Assembly: GCF_040450955.1 (NCBI RefSeq)
Contig: NZ_CP144373.1
Location: 1,344,486 to 1,408,485 of the forward strand
Reading direction: 5' to 3'
Length of the DNA stretch: 64,000 nucleotides
Source: Thermodesulfovibrio sp. 3907-1M
GTDB taxonomy: Bacteria; Nitrospirota; Thermodesulfovibrionia; Thermodesulfovibrionales; Thermodesulfovibrionaceae
The number at the start of each line of letters is the position of its first letter. Within the stretch, counting starts at the first letter, position 1. Shown here piece after piece: positions 35,980 through 44,409 of the stretch. The position numbers and the translations under genes are program-made. The notes beneath the pieces were generated by a model. That model was not told the origin of the DNA. It worked only from the letters and a program-made list of their open reading frames with translations, and ran no database searches.

Positions 35980-37270
35980 AGCTGAAAAGGCTCTGCAGCA
36001 GATAAATCCTTTAAAGATTTACGGAAAAGTAACAAAAGCTGTTGGACTTATTGTTGAAAGCATTGGAATAAATGCAAGCATCGGAGACATCTGTGAAATT
36101 ATTACTGAGGGAAACACGATTGAAGCTGAGGTTGTAGGTTTTAAAAATGGAAACATATTACTTTCTCCACTGGGCGAGATTTACGGAATAAGAACAGGAG
36201 CAAAAATTGCTGTGAAGGGTAAACAGAGCTATGTTTCTGTGAGTGGTGATATTCTTGGAAGAATAATCGATGGAACAGGAAAACCCATTGATGGCAAAGA
36301 GCCAGTAAAAGGAAAGCCTTTTCCAATATATAAAGATGCTATTAATCCCCTTGAAAGAGAAATCATTGAGGAACCTCTTGATCTTGGCATAAGAACTATA
36401 AATGCCCTTATAACATGCGGCAAAGGACAGAAGATTGGAATTATGGCAGGAAGCGGAGTTGGGAAAAGTGTTCTTCTTGGAATGATTGCAAAATATACTT
36501 CAGCAGATGTAAATGTAATAGCGCTTATTGGTGAGCGTGGTAGAGAAGTAAGAGAATTTATTGAAAATGACTTAGGAGATGAAGGCTTAAAGAAGTCAGT
36601 CGTGGTTGTTTCAACCTCTGACACGCCAGCTCTTGCACGCATCAGGGGTGCTTTTTTAGCAACTGCTATAGCAGAGTATTTCAGGTCAAAGGGCAAAGAT
36701 GTACTTTTACTTATGGATTCACTTACCCGTTTTGCAATGGCGCAGAGAGAAATAGGGCTTGCAGCAGGTGAGCCTCCCACAATGAAAGGATATCCACCGA
36801 GTGTTTTCAATTTAATGCCAAAGCTTCTTGAGAGAGTGGGAGTCACGAAAAATGGTGGCTCAATAACAGGAATCTACACTGTGCTTGTTGAAGGAGATGA
36901 TCTTTCAGATCCTGTTGCTGATGCAGCAAGAGCAATTCTTGATGGACATATTGTGCTAAGTAGAGAGCTGGCAAACAGGAATCACTATCCTGCAATTGAT
37001 CCACTGAAGAGTATAAGCAGACTGATGAAAGACATTATTGATGAAAAACACATGAAGTATGCTCAAAGGCTTCTTGAGCTTCTTGCAATCTATGCAAGAT
37101 ATGAGGACATCATAAATATTGGTGCATATAAAGAAGGAACAAATCCTCAGGTTGATCTTGCTATTAAGATGATGGACAGAATAAACAGCTTCTTAAGGCA
37201 GGATATAAATGAAAAGGTTAGTTTTCAGGAAAGCCTCAGTCAGCTTTACAGTTTATTTGAAGAGCAATGA
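35951..37270 (+). CDS. fliI: flagellum-specific ATPase FliI
   Basis: ATPase of the flagellar type III export machine, 439 residues. The P-loop GSGVGKS is at about 174-180, Walker B LLLMDSLTRFAMAQ, and the family string GEPPTMKGYPPSVF is present. The start has AAGGAGATAG 5 bases upstream, inside fliH. Same fold as ATP synthase beta but clearly FliI by motif and context. Confidence 0.96.
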   Translation: MLSIQSFFSEAEKALQQINPLKIYGKVTKAVGLIVESIGINASIGDICEIITEGNTIEAEVVGFKNGNILLSPLGEIYGIRTGAKIAVKGKQSYVSVSGDILGRIIDGTGKPIDGKEPVKGKPFPIYKDAINPLEREIIEEPLDLGIRTINALITCGKGQKIGIMAGSGVGKSVLLGMIAKYTSADVNVIALIGERGREVREFIENDLGDEGLKKSVVVVSTSDTPALARIRGAFLATAIAEYFRSKGKDVLLLMDSLTRFAMAQREIGLAAGEPPTMKGYPPSVFNLMPKLLERVGVTKNGGSITGIYTVLVEGDDLSDPVADAARAILDGHIVLSRELANRNHYPAIDPLKSISRLMKDIIDEKHMKYAQRLLELLAIYARYEDIINIGAYKEGTNPQVDLAIKMMDRINSFLRQDINEKVSFQESLSQLYSLFEEQ

Positions 37271-37683
37271 ACATGAATACTTTAAATATGATATTCAAAT
37301 TACGGGAATGGGAAGAGGAGCTTGAAAAACAGAAGTTTATAAGCATCCTCGCTGAGAAGCAAAAACTGGAGGGATATCTGAAAGAGCTTGAGGAAAGATT
37401 CAGCTCCATGGATTTTCGTAATGAGGCGACTTCAGCAGAGCTTCTATCAATTTATGATGAAATGCAGTATCTTGTGAAACAGTTAAAGGAAACCCGGGAA
37501 ATCATACAAAAAATAGATGATGAATTGGAAGTGCAAAGACAGGCTTATGAAGAAGCCTTCAAAGAAAGAAAAAAGATTGAGCAGCTTTACGATAAACTTA
37601 TTAGTAAAATAAAGACAAATCGAGAAAAACTTGAAGAAAAATTAGTTTCCGATGTGTTTATAAGTCGGTTAAGGAGCAAATGA
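37267..37683 (+). CDS. fliJ: flagellar export chaperone FliJ
   Basis: Small coiled-coil protein (138 residues) that sits in the FliI ring like the gamma shaft of F1. It is almost wholly helical and charged, with RLREWEEEL-like start (FKLREWEEELEKQKF) typical of FliJ. It is assigned by position after fliI, length and coiled-coil pattern; the sequence itself is poorly conserved in this family. Confidence 0.85.
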   Translation: MNMNTLNMIFKLREWEEELEKQKFISILAEKQKLEGYLKELEERFSSMDFRNEATSAELLSIYDEMQYLVKQLKETREIIQKIDDELEVQRQAYEEAFKERKKIEQLYDKLISKIKTNREKLEEKLVSDVFISRLRSK

Positions 37684-38135
37684 TGTTTAAGAGAGCAATT
37701 ATTCTTTCCATATTAATTATTGTTTTAGGACTGGCAGCAGGAACCTTAATTGGACAGCAGACATCAAACAAACAGGCTACCAGCATAGAAGAAGACAGAC
37801 TGAAGATTCTTCAGCAAGACCTTGCCAAAAAGACTGAGGAGTTGAAAAAATTAAAAAGTGAAATTGATGCAAAGCTAAAACAGCAGGAGGAACTTAAAGC
37901 TCAGCTTGAAAAAGCTCAGCAGGAAAACTATCAGAGGCTTGCCAAAATATACGAAGCAATGCCTCCAGAAGAAGCTGCATCAAGAATTGAAAAGCTTGAT
38001 GAAGACACTGCTGTTGCGCTTCTGCTCGCAATAAAACCCCGTCAGGCAGGAAAAATTCTTGCCAATGTAACTCCTGACAAAGCAGCAGCACTTTCAAAAA
38101 GAATCGTTTCAATAAAGGAAAAAGTATCCAAGTAG
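37680..38135 (+). CDS. MotE-family periplasmic motility chaperone
   Basis: 151 residues: an N-terminal membrane anchor (about 5-25), a coiled coil (35-90) and a C-terminal MgtE-N-like domain with the pattern YEAMPPEEAASRIEKLDEDT followed by ILANVTPDKAA. That layout matches the FlgX/MotE family (COG3334), which in some bacteria steadies MotC or stator proteins. It overlaps fliJ by 4 bases and ends the first part of the operon. Confidence 0.85.
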   Translation: MMFKRAIILSILIIVLGLAAGTLIGQQTSNKQATSIEEDRLKILQQDLAKKTEELKKLKSEIDAKLKQQEELKAQLEKAQQENYQRLAKIYEAMPPEEAASRIEKLDEDTAVALLLAIKPRQAGKILANVTPDKAAALSKRIVSIKEKVSK

Positions 38136-38201
38136 GAAAATTTTTCTCTTTCTAATCTGCGTTTAAATGCAAAAAATCTTTTAAAATCAATAAATTAAAA
38201 C

Positions 38202-38217
38202 TGGCATAAAGATTGAA
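38202..38217 (+). promoter_or_regulatory. imperfect sigma-54-like promoter before fliK
   Basis: TGGCAT, five bases, AATTGA-like end: GG (38203-38204) is followed ten bases later by GA where GC is expected, so one invariant base is missing. If used, transcription would begin near 38228, next to the fliK ATG at 38229, which has no Shine-Dalgarno. Weak evidence. Confidence 0.3.
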
Positions 38218-38228
38218 TTATTTCTGGC

Positions 38229-39305
38229 ATGATGTTAACAGGAAACATAAATCTAAATGCATTAAATTTAATCAAAACACAGGTGGCTGTAACAAGTAAC
38301 CCCAACGGATTTGATGATCTCTTCAAGGAACTTCTGAAGTTTCTCTTTGAAAATAAGGACATATCAACTGATGCTTCAGCAGATAATAATCCCTTTGTTC
38401 CTCCCTTTGTTTCTTTACAGAATTTGCTATTTCAGGATTTTACAAACTTTAAAGAACTCTTTCAGTCTTCAGAGTTTTCTTCTGAACTAAAAGCCTCCCT
38501 CAGTCTTCTTCAGTCAGGTCAGATAGATATAAAAGAATTGAGCAGTCTTTTGCAAAATCTTAAATCTCAGAATAACAGAAATGAAATTCAGAGTTTAATT
38601 GAAAATTTTGATGGAAAAATTCTTTTAAATAAAGAAAAACAGCACCCAAATAGTTTAAACTTATCAGAAGTAGTTCAAATTTATTCAAACAAAGGTAATT
38701 CCGAGCAACTTCTTTTTAATTCCGAGTCATTCAGCTGCTCTCAGGGTAAGCTCAGCGCTGAGTCTCCTTCAACTTTACTTTTAAATATTATTAAAACCTA
38801 TTCAGAAAGCAGTGGTAATCACTCAGATTTTCAGAATATTCACATGATAAAGAAAACTTTCAATAAAGAAGAGTTATCATCACAATTAAGTATTTTTCAC
38901 AATATTCAGGAAAAAATCAATGAAATTAAGGATGCTCAGCAAAAAATTGAACTTCCCTTTACCCGGTTAAAGGAAGTCTCAGATATAGTTTTTAAGGCAT
39001 TATCTAGTTCTCAGAAAACCATAATAGTGCAGCTTGAACCACCAGAGCTTGGTAAAATACTGATTAAACTCTCCATGGACAATGCGGGTTTGAGAGCTGA
39101 TATGAAAGTTGATTATCCCCATGTAAAAGAGGCTCTTTCAGGACTTATTCCTGAGATTAAAAGCAATCTTGAGTCAACAGGACTAAAGGTTTCGGATTTT
39201 CTGCTTGATTTGATGAAGGAGAATCGTGGATACTCTGATTCCTACAATGGTCAGGGACAGAGAAAATACAGAGGCAATCAGAAATTTTTTGAATACTTTG
39301 TATGA
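38229..39305 (+). CDS. fliK: flagellar hook-length control protein FliK
   Basis: Molecular ruler for hook length, 358 residues. The N-terminal 240 residues are Ser/Gln/Asn rich and low in order, as expected of the ruler part. Residues about 260-335 form the conserved Flg-hook domain (IIVQLEPPELGKILIKLSMD). Assigned from that domain and its place before flgD and flgE. The ATG has no ribosome site; two adjacent ATGs (38229, 38232) are possible. Confidence 0.9.
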   Translation: MMLTGNINLNALNLIKTQVAVTSNPNGFDDLFKELLKFLFENKDISTDASADNNPFVPPFVSLQNLLFQDFTNFKELFQSSEFSSELKASLSLLQSGQIDIKELSSLLQNLKSQNNRNEIQSLIENFDGKILLNKEKQHPNSLNLSEVVQIYSNKGNSEQLLFNSESFSCSQGKLSAESPSTLLLNIIKTYSESSGNHSDFQNIHMIKKTFNKEELSSQLSIFHNIQEKINEIKDAQQKIELPFTRLKEVSDIVFKALSSSQKTIIVQLEPPELGKILIKLSMDNAGLRADMKVDYPHVKEALSGLIPEIKSNLESTGLKVSDFLLDLMKENRGYSDSYNGQGQRKYRGNQKFFEYFV

Positions 39306-39307
39306 GA

Positions 39308-39373
39308 CTGTTCAATAAAAATGATACATTATTTTGTCATTCCGAGACTGCGTAAGCAGGCGAGGAATCTCCT
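39308..39373 (+). repeat. compound intergenic repeat between fliK and flgD
   Basis: Positions 39308-39328 match a 21-base stretch at 23394-23414 in inverted orientation. Seven bases later, GTCATTCCGAG (39336) through CGAGGAATCTCC (39361) forms an imperfect inverted element of a class seen again at 41357 and at 62016-62210. It splits the flagellar operon, so a separate promoter for flgD may exist, but none was found. Confidence 0.7.
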
Positions 39374-39424
39374 CTCAGTGTGGAGGCAATTGAGAATAAT
39401 AAACAAGATAAGGAGGATAAAAAA

Positions 39425-39838
39425 ATGACTGATGTAACAACTATATTTGATAATCCACTTTACACACTCCAGCAAAAAACAACTGGAACTGGAAACAATC
39501 AGATAGACAAAGAAGCATTTTTAAAGCTTCTTACAGCACAACTCAAATATCAGGATCCACTGAATCCGATGGACAATACAGAATTTGTTGGACAGCTTGC
39601 AATGTTTTCAGCACTTGAGCAGATCATTAATATTGGAGATACATTAAATAGTTTTGTATCTACCAAAACAAAGGAAGATGCCATGCTGCTTGGAGCAACT
39701 TTAATTGGAAAAACCATTACAACCACCTCTTCAGAAGAATTCACAGTAAAAGGAGTAAGCTATGAGGATGGAAAACTTAAAATTGATGTGGGAAGTAAAA
39801 CCTTATCGCTTGATGAAATAAATGGAATAAAAGCCTAA
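39425..39838 (+). CDS. flgD: flagellar hook assembly scaffold FlgD
   Basis: Hook cap that guides FlgE assembly, 137 residues from the ATG at 39425, which follows AAGGAGGA. A GTG at 39380 would add 15 residues encoded partly by repeat DNA and is rejected. The N-terminal motif DKEAFLKLLTAQLKYQDPLN followed by PMDNTEFVGQLAMFSALEQI is diagnostic. The protein is short: it lacks much of the Ig-like part of larger FlgDs. Confidence 0.94.
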   Translation: MTDVTTIFDNPLYTLQQKTTGTGNNQIDKEAFLKLLTAQLKYQDPLNPMDNTEFVGQLAMFSALEQIINIGDTLNSFVSTKTKEDAMLLGATLIGKTITTTSSEEFTVKGVSYEDGKLKIDVGSKTLSLDEINGIKA

Positions 39839-39853
39839 AAAGGAGGTGATACT

Positions 39854-41140
39854 GTGTTAACATCACTTTTTACAGGAATAAGCGGACTTAATGCAAACGG
39901 ACTCGCCCTTTCAGTAATAGGAGATAACATTGCCAATGCAAACACTGTTGGCTTTAAAGCAAGCAGAGCTAATTTTGGAGATATACTCAGTCAGACACTT
40001 GGCGGGGCATCAGCAATGCAGGTTGGTCGTGGAACTATGATTATAGATATTCAAAAGATGTTCACACAGGGAACTCTTGAGACCACATCAAATCCTCTTG
40101 ATCTGGCAATAGAGGGAGATGGATTCTTTGTCGTAAGGCAACTTAATGGACCAACATACTACACCAGAGCAGGACAGTTCAGGCTTGACAAAGACGGCTA
40201 TGTCGTTGATCCCAATGGTTATAGGCTTCAGGCATATCAGATGGATGCAACTGGCAATGTCACAGGTGCGATAAGTGATGTATATCTTGCAGGATTGATG
40301 AGTGAGCCTTCAGCAACCAATAAAATAAATATGCAGGTAAATCTTGATTCAAGGGATGATAGCAAAACATGGAGTTTTACTCCTGGAGCAAACTTGCCAA
40401 ATTCGTCGGTATATAACTTTTCAACAGCAATAACAGTATATGACAGTCTTGGTAATCCTCATCTTGTTTATACATATTTTGTAAAAACTGCAACACCAAA
40501 TCAATGGGAAGCACATGTTATATACAATACCAGTGCAACAGGAACACCAAATTATCAAGAGATAGACTTTGATTCAGGCACAGCAGGAACACAGCCCATA
40601 ACTTTAACCTTTAATTCCGATGGAAAACTTACCACAATCTCCCCTGCCACTCCCATAGCAAATTTTAATTTTTCAGCTTGGGGAGCTACTAATCCGCAGA
40701 ATATTACCTTTGATTTTACAGACTCAACTCAGTATGGTTCACCAAATGCTGTGGTATTCCAGAATCAAAACGGATATACTTCAGGAAATCTGATTGCAAT
40801 TACTGTTGATCAGGATGGAGTTATATCGGGCGTATTTACAAACGGACAGGTAAAAAAGGTTGCTCAAGTTGTTCTTGCAAAATTTGTTGCAGCTCATAAT
40901 CTAACGAAAGTGGGCAAAAATTTATTTCTTGAATCCTATGGTTCAGGCGGACCTACTTATGGAGCTCCAGGGACAGTGGGTGTTGGCTCTGTTTATGCAA
41001 ACTCTCTTGAATCAAGCAATGTGGATCTTGCTGAGGAATTTATTCGTATGATTGCAGCACAGAGAGCCTATCAGGCAAATGTAAGAGTAATTACAACAAC
41101 TGACAATATGTTAAATGAATTGATGAACATAGTGAGATAA
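39854..41140 (+). CDS. flgE: flagellar hook protein FlgE
   Basis: Hook subunit, 428 residues. N-terminal rod-like motif SLFTGISGLNANGLALSVIG followed by DNIANANTVGFKASR, the D1 strand IEGDGFFVVR, and the C-terminal helix VDLAEEFIRMIAAQRAYQAN. The start is GTG behind AAAAAGGAGGTGAT, an almost full anti-16S match, fitting a highly expressed structural protein. Last flagellar gene of the cluster. Confidence 0.95.
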   Translation: MLTSLFTGISGLNANGLALSVIGDNIANANTVGFKASRANFGDILSQTLGGASAMQVGRGTMIIDIQKMFTQGTLETTSNPLDLAIEGDGFFVVRQLNGPTYYTRAGQFRLDKDGYVVDPNGYRLQAYQMDATGNVTGAISDVYLAGLMSEPSATNKINMQVNLDSRDDSKTWSFTPGANLPNSSVYNFSTAITVYDSLGNPHLVYTYFVKTATPNQWEAHVIYNTSATGTPNYQEIDFDSGTAGTQPITLTFNSDGKLTTISPATPIANFNFSAWGATNPQNITFDFTDSTQYGSPNAVVFQNQNGYTSGNLIAITVDQDGVISGVFTNGQVKKVAQVVLAKFVAAHNLTKVGKNLFLESYGSGGPTYGAPGTVGVGSVYANSLESSNVDLAEEFIRMIAAQRAYQANVRVITTTDNMLNELMNIVR

Positions 41141-41174
41141 TTGAATTTTGAATCTCAGAAGGCATGTACACAGG

Positions 41175-41356
41175 AGAGCTTTCCTCAACTATTCCTTTCA
41201 TTGCATCTCTAAATGAAGCCTCTGCCCTGAGGCCCCCTCTTGCAGGGGATGCACCTATGTCATGCCTTCTTTGCAGTAGCTTTATCTCTTCAAGGACGGA
41301 GTTTATACCTTTCTGATTCTCCTCCCAGCGTTTGTTCCATTCCTGTCTTTTTTCAA
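41175..41356 (-). pseudogene. remnant of a DUF3782-like coiled-coil protein gene
   Basis: On the minus strand about 60 codons read like the middle of coiled-coil nuclease-like proteins common in archaea and thermophiles: EKRQEWNKRWEENQKGINSV, then LEEIKLLQRRHD and GLRAEASFRDAMKGIVEES. The usual G-A-R-W-G step before GLRAEAS is scrambled (SPARGGLRAEAS), and the conserved parts before and after are missing. It is joined to repeat DNA at its upstream end. So it is a gene fragment, not a working gene. Same broad protein group as 19135. Confidence 0.55.
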
Positions 41357-41386
41357 GGAGATCCCTCGGTTTTGCCTCGGGATGAC
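41357..41386 (-). repeat. intergenic inverted element (GGAGATCCCTCG ... CTCGGGATGAC)
   Basis: GGAGATCCCTCGG, four bases, then CCTCGGGATGAC. On the minus strand it reads GTCATCCCGAGG ... CGAGGGATCTCC, the same pattern as at 39336 and 62016. Found in the gap between flgE and the Crp-type gene. The rest of 41141-41467 holds the gene remnant at 41175 and the promoter at 41434. Confidence 0.65.
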
Positions 41387-41433
41387 AAAGTGGGATGTCA
41401 TTACAAGCTTCACACAGAGAATAATTCAATCTC

Positions 41434-41462
41434 TTGACTCCTTTAGAATGTTTTGATAAACT
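41434..41462 (+). promoter_or_regulatory. sigma-70-type promoter placed for a leaderless Crp-type mRNA
   Basis: TTGACT (41434-41439), 17 bases, TAAACT (41457-41462), then TGGAT and the ATG at 41468. Seven bases after the -10 box falls at 41469, so the mRNA should begin at the start codon itself. No Shine-Dalgarno is present. Both hexamers are the same as at 9866/9890. Confidence 0.65.
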
Positions 41463-41467
41463 TGGAT

Positions 41468-42151
41468 ATGTCAAATAGTGAGGTTCTTAAAATCTTAAAA
41501 GAAATCCCTATTTTCCAGCATCTTTCTGATGAACATCTAACTCTTATTTCTAAAGGTTTTAAAATATACAGAGTAAAAAAGGGAGAAATTATCTTCTATC
41601 AATCTGATGAAAGCACTGATCTTTATATTATTCTTGATGGTGCAGTTAAAGCCTGCCTTTTAGACCCGGATGGTAAAGAACTCATTCTCAATATTTTTAA
41701 AAAAGGTGATTTCTTTGGGGAGTTAAGTCTTCTTGATGGTAGACCAAGATCGGCAACAATTATTGCTATTGAGGATTCTGTTGTTGGATTGCTTAAAAGA
41801 GAACACTTTCTAAAATTACTCAAAAATAATCCTATGATTGTTATCTCTCTTCTTTCTGCTCTTGTTGAAAGAATAAGGATGACCGATGAAATGCTTGGTG
41901 CAATGGTATTTTTGGATGTTAGCAGGAGAATCATGAAATTTCTCATGAATATTGCTGAAAAGCAAGGAGAGAAAACCAGAGACGGACTTATAAGAATCAA
42001 AAAAATCACCCATAGAGAACTTGCCTCCTGTACAGGTGCTTCAAGAGAAGCCATTACAAAGGCATTAAAAGTTTTGAAGTTTAAAGGAATATTGAAGGAG
42101 GAAGAAGGCTTTTTCCTTATATCAAAAAATTTTGAGTCCTGTAGTTTTTAA
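41468..42151 (+). CDS. Crp/Fnr-family transcription regulator
   Basis: 227 residues from ATG 41468. An N-terminal cyclic-nucleotide-type beta-barrel (about 10-125, with GDFFGELSLLDGRPRSATII) resembles cAMP receptor proteins. A dimer helix (130-150) and a winged helix-turn-helix (THRELASCTGASREAITKAL) follow. There are no N-terminal cysteines for an FNR-type FeS cluster. The recognition-helix sequence SREAITKAL has the Arg-Glu of Crp/Fnr proteins. It could act on the FNR-type site before hcp (26763) or on the downstream secreted-protein run; neither is proven. Confidence 0.93.
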   Translation: MSNSEVLKILKEIPIFQHLSDEHLTLISKGFKIYRVKKGEIIFYQSDESTDLYIILDGAVKACLLDPDGKELILNIFKKGDFFGELSLLDGRPRSATIIAIEDSVVGLLKREHFLKLLKNNPMIVISLLSALVERIRMTDEMLGAMVFLDVSRRIMKFLMNIAEKQGEKTRDGLIRIKKITHRELASCTGASREAITKALKVLKFKGILKEEEGFFLISKNFESCSF

Positions 42152-42217
42152 GAGAAAAAAACAAGAAACTAAAACTGAATTCTCGATGAAATTTGACAGA
42201 ATAATGTGAAAATTACC

Positions 42218-42246
42218 TTTACACTCACATTTTTTTCTGATATCAT
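42218..42246 (+). promoter_or_regulatory. sigma-70-type promoter of the secreted-protein operon
   Basis: TTTACA (42218-42223), exactly 17 bases, TATCAT (42241-42246). Transcription would start near 42253, 25 bases before the ATG at 42278, which has GGGAGG 6 bases upstream. No other strong promoter was seen until 60812, so it may drive up to 18 kb of genes. Confidence 0.65.
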
Positions 42247-42277
42247 CTGCTTAGAAAAGCATAAAAGGGAGGTTAAG

Positions 42278-43486
42278 ATGAAATATTTAAAGCTTATGAT
42301 TTTATTAATTCTTGCAGGATTTTTCTATGGATGTGCTCAAAAGGAGATTTCAAAGTGCACACTGCCTGAGCACAACCCTGAGCATCACTATCTCATTGGG
42401 ATGAAAGCTCTGGAAGATGGAAATCCTGAGCTTGCACAGGAGAAATTTGAAAGAGCCATTTACTGCGATGAAAACTTTTCAAAGGCTTATTCAGGGCTTG
42501 CCATTGCAAAATCTGAAAAAGTTAAAAGAATTCAGGACCCTGAAATTAAGAAAATTGAAATTGAAAGAATTAAAAAAGATCTGAAAACTGCAAAAAATAA
42601 AGCAAAGACTCCACAGGAAGAGTTTGACTATTACATGGCAAAAATAAGAATTTTAACCAATCTTAAACCAAATGACTGGCTTGAGGAAACTGAGAAAGCC
42701 TATTTTAATGCAGTGGACATTAAAGTTGATGATTCTCAGCTTACTTATTATCAGGGCAAAGAAGCAACGCATTATTTTATGGGAATTGCCTATCTTGAAG
42801 CATTTGATTTTGAGAAAGCAAAGGATAAATTCAAGGCAGTGTTAAACTCAAAAAGAGACGGAAAATGGCATGAAAAATCTGACAGGGCATGGAAAAAAGC
42901 TGATAAAATCACCCGTGCAATGGCTGGAATAACAGTTGGAAATGCTGGTAAGAAAATCGCAGTTAAAGATTCAATAACAAGGGCTGATCTTGCAGCTCTG
43001 CTCATTAATGAGCTTAAAATTGACAGAGTTTTTTCAGGAAGAATTCCTGCTCAAAGCCAGATTGAAAAAATAAAGCCCGAGTTTGTGCCTGCAGACATCC
43101 TAAACAATCCATTTAAGCAGGAAATCCTCACCATACTCAAATGGAAGATAAGAGGGCTTGAACCAAAATACGATGAAACAGTTAAGGCTTATCTTTTCAA
43201 ACCAGATGAGGTTGTAAAAAGAGGTGAGATGGCTTTGATACTGGAAGATGTATTGATTAAAATCACGGCAGATGAAAAAATAGCCACAGCTTTCTTTGGA
43301 CATGAAAAATCTCCTTTTCCCGATGTAAGAACAACCTCACCAATTTACAATGCTGTCATGAATATGACCACAAGGGGAATAATGGAGCCAGAGCTTTCAG
43401 GAGAGTTTAATCCTGAAAGAGCTGTTGATGGTGCAGAAGCAATTCTTGCAATAAGAATGTTAAAACAAAAATTGAATACTTATTAG
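42278..43486 (+). CDS. TPR and S-layer-homology lipoprotein
   Basis: 402 residues from ATG 42278 (a GTG at 42206 is rejected as it would include the promoter). A lipoprotein signal with Cys after LAGFFYG is followed by two TPR-like helical pairs (about 30-75 and 170-200). Residues about 225-400 resemble S-layer homology domains: SITRADLAALLINEL, then FPDVRTTSPIYNAVMNMTTR and FNPERAVDGAEAI. SLH domains bind cell-wall or envelope sugars. First gene of a long run of exported proteins. Function unknown. Confidence 0.87.
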   Translation: MKYLKLMILLILAGFFYGCAQKEISKCTLPEHNPEHHYLIGMKALEDGNPELAQEKFERAIYCDENFSKAYSGLAIAKSEKVKRIQDPEIKKIEIERIKKDLKTAKNKAKTPQEEFDYYMAKIRILTNLKPNDWLEETEKAYFNAVDIKVDDSQLTYYQGKEATHYFMGIAYLEAFDFEKAKDKFKAVLNSKRDGKWHEKSDRAWKKADKITRAMAGITVGNAGKKIAVKDSITRADLAALLINELKIDRVFSGRIPAQSQIEKIKPEFVPADILNNPFKQEILTILKWKIRGLEPKYDETVKAYLFKPDEVVKRGEMALILEDVLIKITADEKIATAFFGHEKSPFPDVRTTSPIYNAVMNMTTRGIMEPELSGEFNPERAVDGAEAILAIRMLKQKLNTY

Positions 43487-43496
43487 GAGGGAAAAG

Positions 43497-44399
43497 ATGA
43501 AAAAGCTTGTAGTTCTTATTTTATCAATCCTTTTATTAACAGGGCTTGCAAATGCTCAGGATGACAAATTTTCATCTGTGTTTGAAAAGGCAAATGAATG
43601 GCTTCAGAAAAACAATCTATCCATCACAACATCTCCTGAGCAGGCGTTTATTAATGATTACATTCTCGTGGCAGCTGAAGGGCTTCCTTCAGCAACTGCC
43701 AAAACTCCAGCCCAGAGGAGGCTTACTGCAGAGCGCGCTGCAACAGCCCTTGCATACCGACAGCTTGCAGAGATTCTTGAAGGAGTTGCAGTGGTTGGTG
43801 ATACCCTTGTAAGGGATGCTGAGCTTCAGTATGATGTTGTAAGAACAGCAGCCACAGGCTTTATAAAGGGTGCTCAGATTGTTTATAAAGAATGGGATCC
43901 TCAGCAAGAGGTTGCTCTTGTTGTTGTAAAAGTGGGAATGTCAGGTCCAAAAGGTTTTGGCTCTCTAATGTATGAGAAAATTCTCGGTGATCCAAAAGTC
44001 AAAAAGGAGATTATTGAGCCACAGCCACAGTTTAAAGCAAAACCTGTTCCGGTGGAGGAGAAGTATGACGGACTTATAATTGATGCCAGAGAGGTGAACT
44101 TCAGACCTGCTCTAATAAACAGAATATTTACAGCAAAGGGAGAGGTTCTTTATGATCCTTCAAAGATAAGTCAAAAAGTGCTTGTTGAGCAGGGATGTGG
44201 AGAGTACACCAACAGCATTGAAAAAGCAAAGGCAGCACTGGAAAAGAGAGGAGTTAAAAATCCCTTAATTATTAAAGCCTCTGGCATCGTGACTCCCTCT
44301 GATGTTCAGATTTCTGATGAAGATGCTGTCAAAATTTATTCTGCCAACCAGAAGGCAAACTTCTTTGCAAGTGCAAAAGTTGCCTTTGTTTTGAAATAG
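43497..44399 (+). CDS. exported LPP20/FlgP-like protein
   Basis: 300 residues with a signal peptide (1-20, ending ANA). Residues about 65-150 (TAERAATALAYRQLAEILEG and onward) have the pattern of the LPP20 / FlgT N-terminal module: a helix rich in Ala and Arg followed by beta strands ending KEWDPQQEVALVVVKV. The C-terminal half repeats a similar alpha-beta layout around DGLIIDARE. Relatives occur in flagellar outer-membrane rings (FlgP, FlgT) and in surface lipoproteins. The flagellar genes 2 kb upstream make a motility link possible but not shown. Confidence 0.85.
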   Translation: MKKLVVLILSILLLTGLANAQDDKFSSVFEKANEWLQKNNLSITTSPEQAFINDYILVAAEGLPSATAKTPAQRRLTAERAATALAYRQLAEILEGVAVVGDTLVRDAELQYDVVRTAATGFIKGAQIVYKEWDPQQEVALVVVKVGMSGPKGFGSLMYEKILGDPKVKKEIIEPQPQFKAKPVPVEEKYDGLIIDAREVNFRPALINRIFTAKGEVLYDPSKISQKVLVEQGCGEYTNSIEKAKAALEKRGVKNPLIIKASGIVTPSDVQISDEDAVKIYSANQKANFFASAKVAFVLK

Positions 44400-44409
44400 G
44401 AGGAAAAAC

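Noticed and set aside
36229-36846. 205-codon minus-strand frame opposite fliI
   Set aside because: Shadow of fliI; no ribosome site, no motif, and fliI is unambiguous.
39380-39424. longer flgD from a GTG start
   Set aside because: The extra codons come from repeat-flanking DNA, and the strong AAGGAGGA site fits only the ATG at 39425.
42206-42277. longer SLH/TPR lipoprotein from GTG at 42206
   Set aside because: The added codons cover the promoter and push the lipobox signal 24 residues inward.
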